64,000 nucleotides of DNA from CAZAKZ01 sp964485695 (lineage in GTDB: Bacteria > Planctomycetota > JAFGQW01). This document shows, one piece after another, positions 1-7,579 of the stretch. Below the pieces are notes generated by a model. It saw nothing but the letters and a program-made list of their open reading frames with translations. It did no database searches and was not told the DNA's origin. The DNA is taken from contig CAZAKZ010000011.1 in NCBI GenBank assembly GCA_964485695.1, forward strand, positions 1-64,000, written 5' to 3'. Positions within the stretch are counted from its first letter, which is position 1. Each line of letters opens with the position of its first letter. A program made the translations under genes and the position numbers.

Positions 1-19
1 ACTGTCAAACTTCACGAGT

Positions 20-45
20 CCCCCAGCAGAGCTGGGGGTTTCCCC
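20..45. repeat. G/C hairpin repeat next to truncated parE
   Basis: A perfect 8-bp inverted repeat, CCCCCAGC/GCTGGGGG (20-27 and 31-38) with an AGA loop, is followed by TTTCCCC (39-45), which could pair with the second arm as an alternative stem. It directly abuts the stop codon of the shortened ParE-like gene. The look is that of a short dispersed REP-like element rather than an intrinsic terminator, because no T-run follows on either strand. Only one copy is present in this window, so the dispersed nature is inference. Confidence 0.55.
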
Positions 46-243
46 TTAAAATGATTTCGGCAGGTCATCACGTTCGGTTTCTGGTACGACTCGACCCATG
101 CGTGGATGCTCGGCCAGGTGTTCAGCGGCTTGAAAAGCACGATCCGCAAGGATGGCGGCTGCCGGAGGGGTGTCCCTGGCGATGAAGAGACAGATGGCCT
201 CGAGGTCTTCAAGGGCCTGGGAAGTCCATCTTACTCCAGCCAC
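46..243 (-). CDS. ParE/RelE-family toxin, C-terminally truncated
   Basis: Predicted type II toxin of 65 residues. The first ~55 residues match the ParE/RelE fold: W6-T-S-x-A-L-E-D-L-E opening, I-A-R-D-T-P-P-A-A-A helix, then H-P-R-M-G-R-V-V-P-E-T. Family members are normally about 95-105 residues and end with beta strands of the type 'REIIVGxYRIIYR', which are absent here: the frame stops a few residues after the conserved G-R-V-V-P-E motif, next to a G/C hairpin. Its start lies 13 nt inside the upstream antitoxin gene, so translation is probably coupled. Toxicity is doubtful because the missing strands normally carry active-site residues. Confidence 0.6.
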   Translation of the reverse strand: MAGVRWTSQALEDLEAICLFIARDTPPAAAILADRAFQAAEHLAEHPRMGRVVPETERDDLPKSF

Positions 244-413
244 TTTGCCATGCGCTCGCGGGCTTCAGAGTGCGTGATCAGGTCTCCGGCATCCGCCTGG
301 TACTCACCACGCTCGATCATGTAAAGGAGATACAGGCGCTCAAGGGCATCCTCGAAACTCGCGTCTTCAGGCAAATCTTGGATGGCTTTTAAAATCAGTT
401 GTTTGTTTTGCAT
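231..413 (-). CDS. Small antitoxin partner of ParE-like toxin
   Basis: A 60-residue acidic protein whose sequence (K-Q-L-I-L-K-A-I-Q-D-L-P-E-D-A near the start, then H-S-E-A-R-E-R-M-A-K-W-L at the end) has the look of the small antitoxins encoded immediately before ParE toxins. The end overlaps the toxin start by 13 nt, the usual antitoxin-first arrangement. I see no separate DNA-binding fold beyond the short N-terminal helix pair, so autoregulation is unproven. If the toxin is inactive, this gene may be a remnant. Confidence 0.6.
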   Translation of the reverse strand: MQNKQLILKAIQDLPEDASFEDALERLYLLYMIERGEYQADAGDLITHSEARERMAKWLE

Positions 414-483
414 ATGAGTTTCTTCACCCAGATCATTGTATCTCGTCTGCTGGCATGGAACCTGGGGTGAATTTCTTGAATCT

Positions 484-1188
484 CTATTCCTTCGATTTCC
501 TCCCGCTTCTGTACATCAGCCCCGCGGCCACGCCCTCGGCCACCTTCTTGCCGTAGAGCTTCTCCACCAGGTGGAGCGCCGCCTCGAAGGACTTCACGCC
601 GCCCACACTGGTGAGGACCTTGCCGTCTTCCACGAAGCTCACGTTCTCCTCAACCCGGATGTGGGGATACGCTTTTTGGAACGCCGGAATGTCCTCGGGA
701 AAGGTGGTGCAGCGCGTCTCCCGGAGCAGCCCGGCCTCGGCCAGGAGGAAGGTGCCGTCGCAGAAGGCGACCACGTGCTTGGCCTTTACTCCGCGGCGAG
801 AGATCCAGTCAATGAGGTCCAGGTCCTCGAGGTCGGCCTCCATGCTGTGCTTGCCCCCCGGCACCACCAGCACGTCCAGTTCCGGTGCCGTGGCCAGGTC
901 GTGGTCGGGTCGGATCGTGAGCCCTTCGAATGTTTTCACGGGCTCCCGACTTCGCCCCACAGTGACGACCCGCATACCGGGCTTGATGTGCGAGGCCGTG
1001 TGGTGGAACACGTCCAGGGGAGCCGTGAGATCGGTGGTGAACACGCCCTCCAGGACCAGGAAGCCCGCCCGGAGCGGCGGCTCTCCGGAGCCGGCCTCGG
1101 GCGTGGCGGCCGTATCCGAAGAAGCGCATCCCCATGCAAGGAGACAGCCCGACAGGAGCAGGAGCACAGCAACGAGGCTACGGTTCAT
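484..1188 (-). CDS. Exported DJ-1/PfpI-family lipoprotein
   Basis: A 234-residue protein of the DJ-1/PfpI (class I glutamine amidotransferase-like) superfamily. I chose the ATG at 1188 because GGAG lies about 7 nt upstream and the product begins with a lipoprotein signal, L12-S-G-C15 (an alternative lipobox cysteine is C21). The fold is visible as D59-V-F-H after a G-x-F-x-x-D segment, V-V-P-G-G at 108-112, and the nucleophile elbow A-F-C143-D-G-T. Cytoplasmic relatives act as glyoxalases, chaperones or AraC-type sensor domains; here no HTH is fused and the protein is predicted to be membrane-anchored outside the cytoplasm. Catalytic activity is unknown. Confidence 0.8.
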   Translation of the reverse strand: MNRSLVAVLLLLSGCLLAWGCASSDTAATPEAGSGEPPLRAGFLVLEGVFTTDLTAPLDVFHHTASHIKPGMRVVTVGRSREPVKTFEGLTIRPDHDLATAPELDVLVVPGGKHSMEADLEDLDLIDWISRRGVKAKHVVAFCDGTFLLAEAGLLRETRCTTFPEDIPAFQKAYPHIRVEENVSFVEDGKVLTSVGGVKSFEAALHLVEKLYGKKVAEGVAAGLMYRSGRKSKE

Positions 1189-1369
1189 GGTCGATTCTCC
1201 GGATTTTTTCACGGCGTGGTCGGCCCAGGCCGAGTCCTGACAGGGAGTTGCACGCCTCGAGAATTTCTGACGCGGTTCCAACAACTTCCAAACATCTCCG
1301 GGCTATGCTGATCCCGGAAACAACCAGCCGCCCGAGTATACCGGATGGAACCCGGATTGGAGGTGTGGA

Positions 1370-3415
1370 ATGAGACTCGTCGGCATGACAGTCGGTGTCG
1401 TGGTCCTGATCAGCGTGGCAGCGGGCTGGACGCCCTGCCAGAAGAGTCCGGATCAGAGGCTCGTGGAGGCCGAGCTCCTCGAGGTGGCGAGCGGCGACCT
1501 GGGCAGGGCCATGGCCGTGTACCAGGCCCTGATCCAGGACGAGAAGGCGCCCGAGGCGGTCCGGGCCCGGGCGTTGCTTTATCTTGCCCGGTGCCACCGC
1601 AAGAAGGGCCAGCTCCGGACCGCGGAGAAGCTTCTCAACGATCTGGTGAAGAACCACGCGAAAATGAAAGACCTGGTCCGCCAGGCCAAGAGCTTCCTAG
1701 ATGAGCTCCGCTCCGGCAAGAGCGCGAATCCTGCCTTTGACTGGCTGGGGGAGCTGGAGAAGAATCCCGAGATCCAGGCCCGGGTGTTCCAGCTGGTCAT
1801 GGACCTGGCCCCAAACAACGGCGACAGGCATCGCGCCAGCCGACAGCTCCTGGCCCTGGGCACCCTGGCCGTGCCCATGATGGAGCGCCTGCTCAAGACC
1901 TCCCAGGATCCAGGACACCGCGGCGCCATTGCGGTCCTCCTGGTGCGGTCCGGCCGGTACGAGGCCCTGCACGTCCTGTTCGAATCCGCGGAGGCCCTGG
2001 ATAGTGGAGACGATGAACTCTGGCCCTTTGTCCGACAGATTCCCGGACTGGACGAGGATTCCCGTAAGCGCTTGCGCAAGGTCCTCGCCCGGATCCGGGT
2101 GGACCACAAGGGGGCGGGAATCCTGGATGCCCTGCGCCTCAAGATGGGGGACACCTCGGACCTGGAAGCCAAGCTCAGGCGCATGGAGGTCACACACCAG
2201 GAGTGGGGATACATCTACGACTACGAACCGGTGAACCTATCTCTTTTCGGTGTGTTGAAGTCCGTGGTCTCCAAAGAGGGCAAACAGGCCTTGCTGGGCC
2301 GGCGGCTTCAGGATCCGAAGTGCCCGGATGACGCCCGGGACTTCTATCTGGAGATCCTGCTCGAGAAAACGCTCGACCACGTTCCTCTGGATCGCCTCGC
2401 CCCCTTGGTGTCTGCGCTGAAGGGGAATTACACCATCGATAAATACGCCTTTGCCATGATCAGGGCGCTGGACGCGCGGGGAGACCACGACGCCCTCGCC
2501 GGATTCATGGCCTGGCCGATCCTCAGGAAGTACGTCCTCGACCACTTCAAAACACGTTACGATCCCTTCGGCAAGACCGCCCGGTTCTCCCCGGACTGGT
2601 TCCAGGTGCTTCTGGCAGGGAATTGCTACAAGGAAATGCACCAGCTGGCCGAGCGGAACGACAGCTGCGTGAAGCCTTTTGTCGCCTTTCTGAAGAACCG
2701 CAAGCAGGACGCGCCCGCGTACCTCGGGTACGGCGGCCGGGATCCGAAATGGCGGCCGACCGCAGAATACGTTAAAGCCATGAAGGACATACTGCTCGTG
2801 GACGACCCCGTGAGCCAGGCCATTGCCCTGGAGGCCCTGGCCCTTGCGGTTCCGGTGAAGGGGGAGAAGGTCCTTCCCGAACTCGAGCGCCTCATCCTGG
2901 AGCCGCGTGATTTCAATCTCAGGGAGTTCGCCCTCTATGCCCTGCTGAAGCGGTTCGAGACCCGGTCCTGGACCGGCCCGGAAGTGGCCCGGATCCTCGT
3001 CGCGGACTTCGAGAAGTACAGGCAGAACCGCTTTCCGATCCGGGGGTACTTCGAGTCTCCGCTGCGGAGACTTCGCGGCTTCGGCTGCCTGTTCATCGGG
3101 GTGGCATATATGAAGAGCGGCGCGAAGCTCGGATTCAAGCGGCCAGACGGACCCGCCGATTACGGCCCCGATTACGGTCACTGGGTCTTCTTGCACCTGG
3201 ACAGGCAGATCCTCATCCGGCTGACGCCCCACATACGGGACCTCTCCGGTATGGATGCGGGAGAGAGGTTCTTCCACTGGCTGGCCGAGCACGTGGGTGT
3301 GATCCCCATGCGGAAGATCCTCCTCGAGACGCTCCCGGGCATCAAGGACCTGAAGACAGGTAGCTCGGTCCTGGAGCTGAAGGGCATCGAATTTCTGAAG
3401 GACTCTTCAGAATGA
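1370..3415 (+). CDS. Exported TPR/HEAT-repeat protein (N-terminal part, ends at in-frame TGA)
   Basis: A 681-residue predicted periplasmic protein. GGAGGTG precedes the ATG by about 5 nt. Residues 1-22 form a signal peptide with a possible lipobox cysteine (C23). Residues ~30-115 resemble tetratricopeptide repeats (A-R-A-L-L-Y-L-A-R-C-H-R-K-K-G-Q-L). From ~125 on the sequence is helical with HEAT-like pairs. The frame stops at TGA 3413-3415 but continues open in the same frame for 226 more codons that are also HEAT-like, so this is probably the N-terminal three quarters of a ~908-residue protein. It sits just upstream of a histidine kinase gene. No enzymatic function is indicated. Confidence 0.7.
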   Translation: MRLVGMTVGVVVLISVAAGWTPCQKSPDQRLVEAELLEVASGDLGRAMAVYQALIQDEKAPEAVRARALLYLARCHRKKGQLRTAEKLLNDLVKNHAKMKDLVRQAKSFLDELRSGKSANPAFDWLGELEKNPEIQARVFQLVMDLAPNNGDRHRASRQLLALGTLAVPMMERLLKTSQDPGHRGAIAVLLVRSGRYEALHVLFESAEALDSGDDELWPFVRQIPGLDEDSRKRLRKVLARIRVDHKGAGILDALRLKMGDTSDLEAKLRRMEVTHQEWGYIYDYEPVNLSLFGVLKSVVSKEGKQALLGRRLQDPKCPDDARDFYLEILLEKTLDHVPLDRLAPLVSALKGNYTIDKYAFAMIRALDARGDHDALAGFMAWPILRKYVLDHFKTRYDPFGKTARFSPDWFQVLLAGNCYKEMHQLAERNDSCVKPFVAFLKNRKQDAPAYLGYGGRDPKWRPTAEYVKAMKDILLVDDPVSQAIALEALALAVPVKGEKVLPELERLILEPRDFNLREFALYALLKRFETRSWTGPEVARILVADFEKYRQNRFPIRGYFESPLRRLRGFGCLFIGVAYMKSGAKLGFKRPDGPADYGPDYGHWVFLHLDRQILIRLTPHIRDLSGMDAGERFFHWLAEHVGVIPMRKILLETLPGIKDLKTGSSVLELKGIEFLKDSSE

Positions 3416-4096
3416 TTGGACTTCCTGAAGCGGGTGGCCCTGGACAGGGACGTGCATGCGTGGCGGCGCATCGTTGCAGTGAACCTGGCCTGGCCCGGGA
3501 GTTCGAAATGGTTCGAATGGCCGGCGTTTTTGAAGAGTGACGATCCACTGGCGTACCTCATTCTCCTCGAGCCGAATCCAAAACCCTCGGTCTGGAGTCT
3601 GTTTTATTCTCGGTTCTTCGCGTGGGTGAAGACGCTTCCTCTCGAGGAGCGCAAGACGTTGTGCGAGGCCACCCTGAAGAATTCGAATCCGTGGATCCGC
3701 CAGTCCGGCGTACGCATCTTGATCTTCGAGGAGAAAGAGAAACATCCTTTCTTCCTGAAGATGTTCGAGGACTCGGATGTGAACGTGCAAATGGTGGCAT
3801 ACCGCTACTTCATGAAGGATTTGACCGTGCACCTCGCCCCCATGCTGATCCAGATCCTCCAGGAGCAGAAATTCGTCAGGCTCCGGAAGTTGTATATTCT
3901 TGAGATCATCAACACTCTGGTGAAGATCGCCGAGCCCGAGAGCCTCGAGCCCCTGGGCGCGCTCCTGGACGATCCCGACCTGACCATCCGGGCCCAGGCC
4001 CTGCGCGGCCTCCGGGAGATCCGAAAGGCCCTGGAGGAGAAGCAGGAGTGGAAGCGGGTCATCCAAGAGATGAAGAGGGGCCATGAAAAGAAGTAA
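3416..4096 (+). CDS. HEAT-repeat protein, C-terminal part in frame after TGA
   Basis: An open stretch of 226 codons in exactly the same frame as the preceding gene, beginning at the codon right after its TGA. It contains HEAT-like helices such as N-P-W-I-R-Q-S-G-V-R-I-L and D-P-D-L-T-I-R-A-Q-A-L-R-G-L-R-E-I. The only possible start at the junction is a TTG at 3416 with no Shine-Dalgarno sequence before it. I read it as the C-terminal part of the upstream protein, separated by a nonsense mutation or a sequence error. The end overlaps the histidine kinase start by 14 nt. If translated alone it would be cytoplasmic, since it has no signal peptide. Confidence 0.55.
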   Translation: MDFLKRVALDRDVHAWRRIVAVNLAWPGSSKWFEWPAFLKSDDPLAYLILLEPNPKPSVWSLFYSRFFAWVKTLPLEERKTLCEATLKNSNPWIRQSGVRILIFEEKEKHPFFLKMFEDSDVNVQMVAYRYFMKDLTVHLAPMLIQILQEQKFVRLRKLYILEIINTLVKIAEPESLEPLGALLDDPDLTIRAQALRGLREIRKALEEKQEWKRVIQEMKRGHEKK

Positions 4097-5987
4097 GGGG
4101 ATCACGGCGCTCCTGGCTTACCTGGTGCTGATCCTGGGGCCGGCCGGGGTGCTGGCGTACTTCGCCTTCCAGCTCACGGGCCGGGAACGTGCCGAAGCCG
4201 AGCAAGGGGTTAGAGACCGCCTCGAGGCCGAGTCCGAGGCCCTGGGGCGGCGCATGGAGGCGGCCCTGGACGAGGCCGCGGCCCGGGCCGAATCGTGGCT
4301 CGCGGTCTCTTCCGAGCCCCTTGAGCCAGCCGGCGTTTCCGGAGTCGTGGGCTATCTCACCCGGGACGGTCTCTCGTACGAGATCCCCATAGAAGAGAAG
4401 ACCACGAAGGCGTGGGACAAGAAGGAAACAGCACTCTACGACCTGGCCGTGCGCGGCGGCCGGAGTTACGAGCTCGAGCACAAGGACCCTCACCGCGCCC
4501 TGGATGCGTACGCCTTTTACTTGCCGCGTATCCAGGCCCCGGTCCTGCGCACCCGGCTCCGGTTCCTGGCCGGCCGGGCTGCCCTGGCCGCGGGTCGGGT
4601 GCGCCTGGGAGAGACCGTGATGGCCAAACTGTTCTCAGAGGCCCCGGCCGTGCGCACCGAGGAGGGCCTACCCGTGGATCTGCTGGCCGGAGCGATTCTA
4701 CTCGGCCGGCAGGAAACCGTAACGCCTCGCGCCTTTCTCCATCGCCTGGAAGCGCACATGGAAAGCCTGACCACTCCGCGGCTCGAGCATTTCCTCTCGC
4801 TCCTCGCCGGCCACCCGGACCTCGACCCGGAACGCCTGAGGCTGGAGCGCGAGGCTGAACTGCGCAAGGTTCTCGAGGCGGCCGTGGATCGTCATCCGGA
4901 GATTCGCGAGGGCTCGGATGATGTGCTGGATGAAGCAGGCCTTCTCCTGGCACGGACCCTGAACCCGGGCGAGGCCCCTTACCGTGCGGTACATCTGGAA
5001 AGTGTGGTCCTGCCCTCACTCGAGATCGAGGGGTACGAGGCGACGCTGGTTCCGGGAAGCGCAGTCACGGAGAGGGAATCCGGACCGGATCGGATCCGCC
5101 GGCCGATCCGGGTGGATACGGGAAACCGCAGCCAGGTGGTGTCAACGCTCTGGTTGAAGGACCTCCACCACGCGGAGCGGCTGCAGTCGGTGCGGCAACG
5201 CCAGAGCACTCGCATCGCCCTGGTGATTCTCCTTGCTGGAGTGGCCCTGGCCGGCGGTGTGGCCCTGGTCCTGGCCTTTGCGCGCGAGCGCCGACTGGCC
5301 CGACTCCGGAACCAGCTCTTGGCCAACGTGACCCACGAGCTCCGGACACCCATCACCTCCATGCGCATGTTCGCCGAGATGCTGGCAAGGGATCCTCTGG
5401 ACGAGGCGCGCACCCGGCGGTTCGGAAGGATCCTCAGGGGGGAGAGCCTGCGTTTGAGCCAGCTCGTGGAGAACGTGCTGGATTTCTCCCGCCTGGACCG
5501 CGCCGAGCAAGAGATGGACCAGGAGCCCGTGGACATGGCCGCCGTGCTCCGGCGCGTGGCCGAGGCCTTTGCCTTCCGGGCCGAGGACAGGGGTGTGGAT
5601 TTTCAGGTGGAGATTCCCGAGGGCGACCTGGAAGCGTTCACCCACGCGCCGAGCGTGGAGCGCATCGTGTTGAACCTCCTGGACAATGCCCTCAAGTACG
5701 GCCGATCCGAGGGTGCCGAGATCCGGCTCCGGGCCGAAACCGCAGCAGGCCGCCTCCGGGTCCTCGTGCTGGACAACGGCCCGGGCATTCCGGCCGGGGA
5801 GAGGGAACGGGTGTTTGAACCCTTTTACCGGGTTCGATACGATGATCCTTCGGTGCGCGGCTCGGGCCTCGGCCTCTCCATTGCCCGGCGCCTGGCCTGC
5901 GCCCTGGATGGCGACCTTGTCCTCGAGGGCCGCGAGGGGAAGGGAGCCACGTTCATCCTGGAGCTGCCCGTCGAGGCAAAGGCCTGA
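4083..5987 (+). CDS. Membrane sensor histidine kinase
   Basis: A 634-residue two-component sensor. Helix ~8-28 is a membrane anchor, residues ~30-375 form a large extracytoplasmic region with TPR-like helices around 120-185, and a second membrane helix lies at ~378-400. The HisKA domain has the phosphoacceptor H418 in N-V-T-H-E-L-R-T-P. The ATPase domain shows the N box (L-N-L-L-D-N-A-L-K-Y), D-N-G-P-G-I-P, and G-S-G-L-G-L-S-I. There is no HAMP or PAS domain. GAGGGG precedes the start, and the gene is followed 5 nt later by its response regulator. The ligand is unknown; the TPR-like sensor region suggests binding of a partner protein, possibly the upstream HEAT protein (inference). Confidence 0.93.
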   Translation: MKRSKGITALLAYLVLILGPAGVLAYFAFQLTGRERAEAEQGVRDRLEAESEALGRRMEAALDEAAARAESWLAVSSEPLEPAGVSGVVGYLTRDGLSYEIPIEEKTTKAWDKKETALYDLAVRGGRSYELEHKDPHRALDAYAFYLPRIQAPVLRTRLRFLAGRAALAAGRVRLGETVMAKLFSEAPAVRTEEGLPVDLLAGAILLGRQETVTPRAFLHRLEAHMESLTTPRLEHFLSLLAGHPDLDPERLRLEREAELRKVLEAAVDRHPEIREGSDDVLDEAGLLLARTLNPGEAPYRAVHLESVVLPSLEIEGYEATLVPGSAVTERESGPDRIRRPIRVDTGNRSQVVSTLWLKDLHHAERLQSVRQRQSTRIALVILLAGVALAGGVALVLAFARERRLARLRNQLLANVTHELRTPITSMRMFAEMLARDPLDEARTRRFGRILRGESLRLSQLVENVLDFSRLDRAEQEMDQEPVDMAAVLRRVAEAFAFRAEDRGVDFQVEIPEGDLEAFTHAPSVERIVLNLLDNALKYGRSEGAEIRLRAETAAGRLRVLVLDNGPGIPAGERERVFEPFYRVRYDDPSVRGSGLGLSIARRLACALDGDLVLEGREGKGATFILELPVEAKA

Positions 5988-5992
5988 GATCC

Positions 5993-6673
5993 ATGAAAGA
6001 CCGCACGCACGTTCTGGTGGTGGAGGACGACGCCGCAATCCTCCTCGGCCTCCGGGAAAAACTCGCCCTCGAGGGCTACCGGGTGTCCACGGCCGAGGAC
6101 GGCGAGGCCGCACAGCAGCGCCTGGCCGGGGACACGCCCGACCTGGTGATCCTGGACCTCATGCTACCGAAGCTGGACGGCCTCTCCGTGCTGCGATGGT
6201 TGCGGAAGCGGGATGCGGCCCTGCCGGTCCTCATCCTGAGCGCCCGGGGCCGGGAGGAGGAGAAGGTGGCGGGGCTCAAGGCCGGCGCCGATGACTACCT
6301 GGTGAAACCCTTCGGCCTCGAGGAGCTGCTGGCCCGGGTGGAGGCCCTGGTGCGCAGGGCCCGAGGCCCGGCAAACCCGTTCACCTTCAGTGAGGTCACC
6401 GTGGATCCCGTGCACAGAAAGGTGACGCGCGCGGGGGCCGAGGTGCTTCTTTCCCGGAAGGAACTGGAGCTGCTCCTCTTCTTGGTGAAGCACCGGGATC
6501 GGGTGGTGAGCCGGGACCAGATCCTGGACGGGGTGTGGGGCCACTTTGCCTCGAGCGCCGCCCGGGCCGTGGACTACCACATCCTGAACCTGCGCAGGAA
6601 GCTCGAGGCCGACCCCGGTAATCCCCGGCACATCCTCACCCGCCACGGCCTCGGGTACGAGCTAGTGCCATAA
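5993..6673 (+). CDS. OmpR/PhoB-family response regulator
   Basis: A 226-residue regulator. The receiver domain has E11-D12-D13, phosphoacceptor D55 in L-D-L-M-L-P, S83 and K105 in Y-L-V-K-P-F. The C-terminal half is a winged-helix DNA-binding domain (L-S-R-K-E-L-E-L-L near 160, then V-V-S-R-D-Q-I-L-D-G-V-W-G and V-D-Y-H-I-L-N-L-R-R-K-L). It starts 5 nt after the histidine kinase stop, so the two form a cognate pair in one transcript. Its target genes cannot be told from the sequence. Confidence 0.95.
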   Translation: MKDRTHVLVVEDDAAILLGLREKLALEGYRVSTAEDGEAAQQRLAGDTPDLVILDLMLPKLDGLSVLRWLRKRDAALPVLILSARGREEEKVAGLKAGADDYLVKPFGLEELLARVEALVRRARGPANPFTFSEVTVDPVHRKVTRAGAEVLLSRKELELLLFLVKHRDRVVSRDQILDGVWGHFASSAARAVDYHILNLRRKLEADPGNPRHILTRHGLGYELVP

Positions 6674-6760
6674 TATCAGATCATTCCTAATTTTCTTCGA
6701 AACCACGCCTCCAATTTTCCGACCAGGCCCCCGGAGTGTCGATTCAAACACACCCCTGAT

Positions 6761-6796
6761 CTAAGTTTGGACTTGACTAAGTCCTTGACTAAGTTT
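6761..6796 (+). promoter_or_regulatory. Operator-like repeats before Phd/VapC module
   Basis: CTAAGT occurs three times (6761, 6777, 6789), two of the copies as GACTAAGT. The same stretch holds a perfect inverted repeat GGACTT-GACT-AAGTCC (6769-6784). It lies 46-80 nt before the antitoxin start, where Phd-type antitoxins usually bind to repress their own operon. The function is inferred from position and symmetry. Confidence 0.5.
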
Positions 6797-6841
6797 AATT
6801 TTCTGGAGGCATTCATTATTCAGTTCTCGAGGATCGTACCC

Positions 6842-7084
6842 ATGAAATCCGTCAACATTCACGAGGCCAAGACGCACCTTTCCCGCCTCCTCGATCGGGT
6901 CGCTGCCGGAGAAGAGATCGTCCTGGCCAAGGCGGGCCGGCCGGTGGCACGGCTGGTTCCGGTGAAGCCGCCTTCCAGGCCCCGGACTCCAGGAACTCTG
7001 GCCGGCCGGATCACATTGTCAGAGGACTTTGACATGCCGTTGCCGGAGGACCTTCTGGATGCCTTCGAGGGAAAGACGCCGTGA
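6842..7084 (+). CDS. Phd/YefM-family antitoxin
   Basis: An 80-residue antitoxin. The N-terminal dimerisation/DNA-binding domain is typical: M-K-S-V-N-I-H-E-A-K-T-H-L-S-R-L-L, then G-E-E-I-V-L-A-K-A-G-R-P-V-A-R-L-V-P. The acidic C-terminal tail (S-E-D-F-D-M-P-L-P-E-D-L-L-D-A-F) is the part that neutralises the toxin in this family. The ATG at 6842 is preferred over an upstream in-frame TTG because the conserved domain begins there. The stop TGA overlaps the GTG start of the VapC toxin (GTGA), giving translational coupling. Repeats at 6761-6796 are the probable operator. Confidence 0.9.
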   Translation: MKSVNIHEAKTHLSRLLDRVAAGEEIVLAKAGRPVARLVPVKPPSRPRTPGTLAGRITLSEDFDMPLPEDLLDAFEGKTP

Positions 7085-7538
7085 AGCTGCTTCTCGATAC
7101 CCACGTTCTGCTTTGGTGGCTGGCGGAACCCGATCGGCTGTCTCGCCGCTCTCGGGAGTGCATGGCCGACCGCCGGAATCCACTCTACTTCAGTGCAGCC
7201 AGCTCCTGGGAGATCGCCATCAAGCAAGCTCTGGGAAAGATCCAGTTTTCAGGACCCTTGGCCTCTGTCCTGCCCCAGGCATTTCAGGATCAGGCCGTGA
7301 CGCCACTCCCCGTGGAACACGCTCATGCGTTTCGCGTTGCCGAGCTTCCTCCGCATCACCGGGACCCTTTTGATCGAATGCTCGTTGCCCAGGCGCAGCT
7401 CGAGGATTTGNNNNNNNNNNNNNNNNNNNNNNNNNNNNNNNNNNNNNNNNNNNNNNNNNNNNNNNNNNNNNNNNNNNNNNNNNNNNNNNNNNNNNNNNNN
7501 NNNNNNNNNNGGAGTACGACGTGGAGATCGTCTGGTAA
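7081..7538 (+). CDS. vapC: VapC-type PIN-domain toxin, interrupted by assembly gap
   Basis: PIN-domain ribonuclease toxin with a GTG start overlapping the antitoxin stop. The first 110 residues show the acidic catalytic positions D6 (L-L-L-D-T-H), E44 (S-S-W-E-I-A-I-K), D95 and D98 (H-H-R-D-P-F-D-R-M-L). The sequence then enters a 100-N gap. Directly after the gap, in a different frame, GAG TAC GAC GTG GAG ATC GTC TGG TAA (7512-7538) encodes the usual VapC ending E-Y-D-V-E-I-V-W. The real gap therefore probably hides only about ten residues, including the fourth acidic site, and the gene is likely intact in the organism. Confidence 0.85.
7411..7510. other. Assembly gap (100 N)
   Basis: A run of exactly 100 N, the conventional filler for a scaffold join of unknown size. 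The frames of the VapC fragments on each side require a true gap length of 2 modulo 3, which 100 is not; comparison with typical VapC length suggests roughly 29 nt. Confidence 0.97.
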
Positions 7539-7579
7539 ACTGAATTCCCGAACGATCCAGTCAACCGGGACCCGCTGCC

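Noticed and set aside
436..1311. Plus-strand frame of 291 codons
   Set aside because: It is antisense to the DJ-1/PfpI lipoprotein gene and rich in His, Gly and Arg as expected for a shadow of a GC-rich gene.
3413..3460. Selenocysteine or programmed readthrough at the in-frame TGA
   Set aside because: The only small stem downstream (CCCT/AGGG near 3438-3449) does not look like a bacterial SECIS element, the surrounding residues are not redox-type, and no sel genes are present. Mutation or sequence error is simpler.
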